Of a stretch of DNA of 7,484 nucleotides, positions 6,270 to 7,484 are shown in pieces. Under the pieces are notes generated by a model. The model did no database searches and was not told where the DNA came from. It was given only the letters and a program-made list of their open reading frames with translations. Origin of the DNA: an uncultured Clostridium sp. Its GTDB lineage: Bacteria; Bacillota; Clostridia; TANB77; CAG-508. Numbering within the stretch: the stretch's first letter is position 1; the number at the start of each line of letters is the position of its first letter. A program made the translations under genes and the position numbers. The DNA lies in the NCBI GenBank assembly GCA_947057875.1, contig CAMSEX010000060.1, positions 1-7,484 of the forward strand, given 5' to 3'.

Positions 6270-7130
6270 ATGAAAAAAGTTTTATTAATTGGAGCAGAAG
6301 GAATGCTTGGTAGCGAACTGAAAGAAAGACTTGAAAAGAAATATGAAGTCATTGGAACATCTTTGCAGACACTTGATATTTGCGATAGAGATGCAGTATT
6401 TAGCAAGGCAAAAGAAGTAATGCCAGATTTTATCGTAAATTGTGCAGCTTATACGAATGTAGATGGCTGCGAAGTGAATTTTGATTTGGCAAATCGTGTT
6501 AACGGAGAGGCTGTTGCCAATATTGCAGAAGCTGCAAAAGAGAATGATGCTACGCTGATTCATATTAGTACAGACTATGTTTTTGATGGAAAATTAGAAG
6601 TAGAAAATGCATATACAGAAGACATGCCAGCTTGTCCAGTGAGCGCTTATGGAAAAACAAAATATTTAGGAGAGCAAAATGCAGCAAAAGCTGAAAAATA
6701 TTATGTTTTGAGAACAGCTTGGTTATATGGCTTAGGTGGCAAAAACTTTGTCAAAACCATGCTTCGAATTTCCAATAATGAAAAAGTTTCTGTTGTGGAT
6801 GACCAACATGGTAGTCCAACTTGCACAACAACTTTATGCGAAATCATTGAGCAAATTATGGAAAAAGAGCCAGCCTATGGTGTTTATCATTCAACCAATG
6901 AAGGATTTACAACTTGGTGTGGATTTACCAGAAAAATTTACGAATTGGCTGGAATTGCAACACCAGTTATAGCACTAACTTCTAAAGAATACAAAGAGCA
7001 ACATCCAGAGTCAAGTGACAGACCTGCGAATAGTAAATTGTCAAAAGAAAAATTGCATCAAGTAGGGATTTATCCTGCGAAATGGGAAGAGGCTTTAGCG
7101 GATTATTTAAAAGAAGAATTGAAAAATTAA
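6270..7130 (+). CDS. rmlD: dTDP-4-dehydrorhamnose reductase
   Basis: This cytosolic enzyme reduces dTDP-4-dehydro-L-rhamnose with NAD(P)H, the last step of dTDP-L-rhamnose synthesis for cell-surface polysaccharides. The protein is 286 aa, standard for the family. It is an extended short-chain dehydrogenase fold. The N-terminal cofactor loop is GAEGMLG (8-14). NCAAYTNVDGCE (57-68) is the family's NAAAYT-x-VD motif. HISTDYVFDG (98-107) supplies the catalytic Thr. Y127-x3-K131 in AYGKTKYLGE is the catalytic Tyr/Lys pair. RTAWLYG (148-154), DDQHGSPT (177-184) and RPANSKL (251-257) are further RmlD marks. The start is taken at ATG 6270 because of GGAGG at 6260-6264 and because the promoter lies at 6208-6235; an open frame extends further upstream but is not transcribed. 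It is the first gene of an operon, with rmlA starting 15 bases after its stop codon. Confidence 0.95.
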   Translation: MKKVLLIGAEGMLGSELKERLEKKYEVIGTSLQTLDICDRDAVFSKAKEVMPDFIVNCAAYTNVDGCEVNFDLANRVNGEAVANIAEAAKENDATLIHISTDYVFDGKLEVENAYTEDMPACPVSAYGKTKYLGEQNAAKAEKYYVLRTAWLYGLGGKNFVKTMLRISNNEKVSVVDDQHGSPTCTTTLCEIIEQIMEKEPAYGVYHSTNEGFTTWCGFTRKIYELAGIATPVIALTSKEYKEQHPESSDRPANSKLSKEKLHQVGIYPAKWEEALADYLKEELKN

Positions 7131-7145
7131 AAAGGAGGATTAAAT

Positions 7146-7484
7146 ATGAAAGGAATTATTTTAGCGGGAGGAAGTGGAACTCGTTTATATCCACTTACAT
7201 TGGCGATTTCAAAGCAAATTATGCCAGTATATGATAAACCAATGATTTATTATCCATTGTCTGTTTTAATGCAAGCTGATATTCGAGAAGTTTTGATTAT
7301 TTCTACGCCACGTGATATTGTTGTTTTTCAAGAATTGTTGGGAGATGGCTCAAAATGGGGTATGAAATTTGAGTATAAAGTGCAAGAAAAACCAAATGGT
7401 TTGGCAGAAGCCTTTATTATTGGAGAGGACTTTATCGGAAATGACAATGTGGCAATGATTTTGGGAGACAATATGTTTTATGGA
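7146..7484 (+). CDS. rmlA: Glucose-1-phosphate thymidylyltransferase, 3' end cut off by the window
   Basis: This cytosolic enzyme couples glucose-1-phosphate and dTTP to dTDP-glucose, the first committed step of dTDP-L-rhamnose synthesis. Only 113 codons are in the window, out of a usual length near 290. The N-terminus MKGIILAGGSGTRLYPLT holds the nucleotide-binding G-G-x-G-T-R loop (8-13). SKQIMPVYDKPMIYYPLS (22-39) carries the conserved Lys and the substrate-binding stretch. QEKPNGLAEAFIIGEDFIG (80-98) and LGDNMFYG (106-113), with the metal-binding Asp108, are diagnostic. AAAGGAGG at 7131-7138 is seven bases before ATG. It follows rmlD closely and shares its promoter. rmlC and rmlB are expected further downstream but are not visible. 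Confidence 0.95.
   Translation, partial: MKGIILAGGSGTRLYPLTLAISKQIMPVYDKPMIYYPLSVLMQADIREVLIISTPRDIVVFQELLGDGSKWGMKFEYKVQEKPNGLAEAFIIGEDFIGNDNVAMILGDNMFYG

Noticed and set aside
6736..6972. Open frame of 78 codons inside rmlD
   Set aside because: It is an out-of-frame shadow of conserved RmlD sequence and has no ribosome-binding site.

Overview
The window is AT-rich DNA with strong purine-rich Shine-Dalgarno sites (AGGAGG, AAAGGAGG) and near-consensus sigma-A-type promoters. All genes lie on the + strand. These traits, together with the protein families seen, suggest a low-GC Bacillota, most likely an anaerobic gut Clostridia member. Genus and species cannot be assigned from the sequence. 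TGA serves as a normal stop (gene ending at 3400), so the standard bacterial code applies.

Region 1 (1-1282) is the 3' part of a multidrug-type ABC exporter. It is broken twice: an apparent one-base insertion at 151 and an in-frame TGA at 563-565 where the family has glycine. The nucleotide-binding domain is otherwise intact, so this is either a recent pseudogene or a sequence/consensus error. Region 2 (1366-3400) is a tight two-gene unit: a MATE-family multidrug/cation antiporter, then after one base a cytidylate-kinase-like P-loop protein.

Region 3 (3401-6136) is a self-contained transcription unit. It has a promoter at 3445-3473, a leader of about 110 nt with an orphan ribosome-binding site, one large secreted-protein gene (831 aa) and a strong intrinsic terminator. 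The protein has a signal peptide, four repeats of about 43 aa (FDV-x-x-YL type), and then about 14 Cys/His units. Eleven of those units keep an exact C-x9-C-x2(or 4)-C spacing, which suggests a long extracellular string of small metal-binding or disulfide modules. This is the most unusual content of the window.

Region 4 (6208-7484) starts with a near-perfect extended -10 promoter driving rmlD (dTDP-4-dehydrorhamnose reductase) and the 5' part of rmlA (glucose-1-phosphate thymidylyltransferase). This is the start of a dTDP-L-rhamnose operon, presumably for cell-surface polysaccharide. Regions 3 and 4 are transcriptionally insulated from each other, but both point to the cell envelope.
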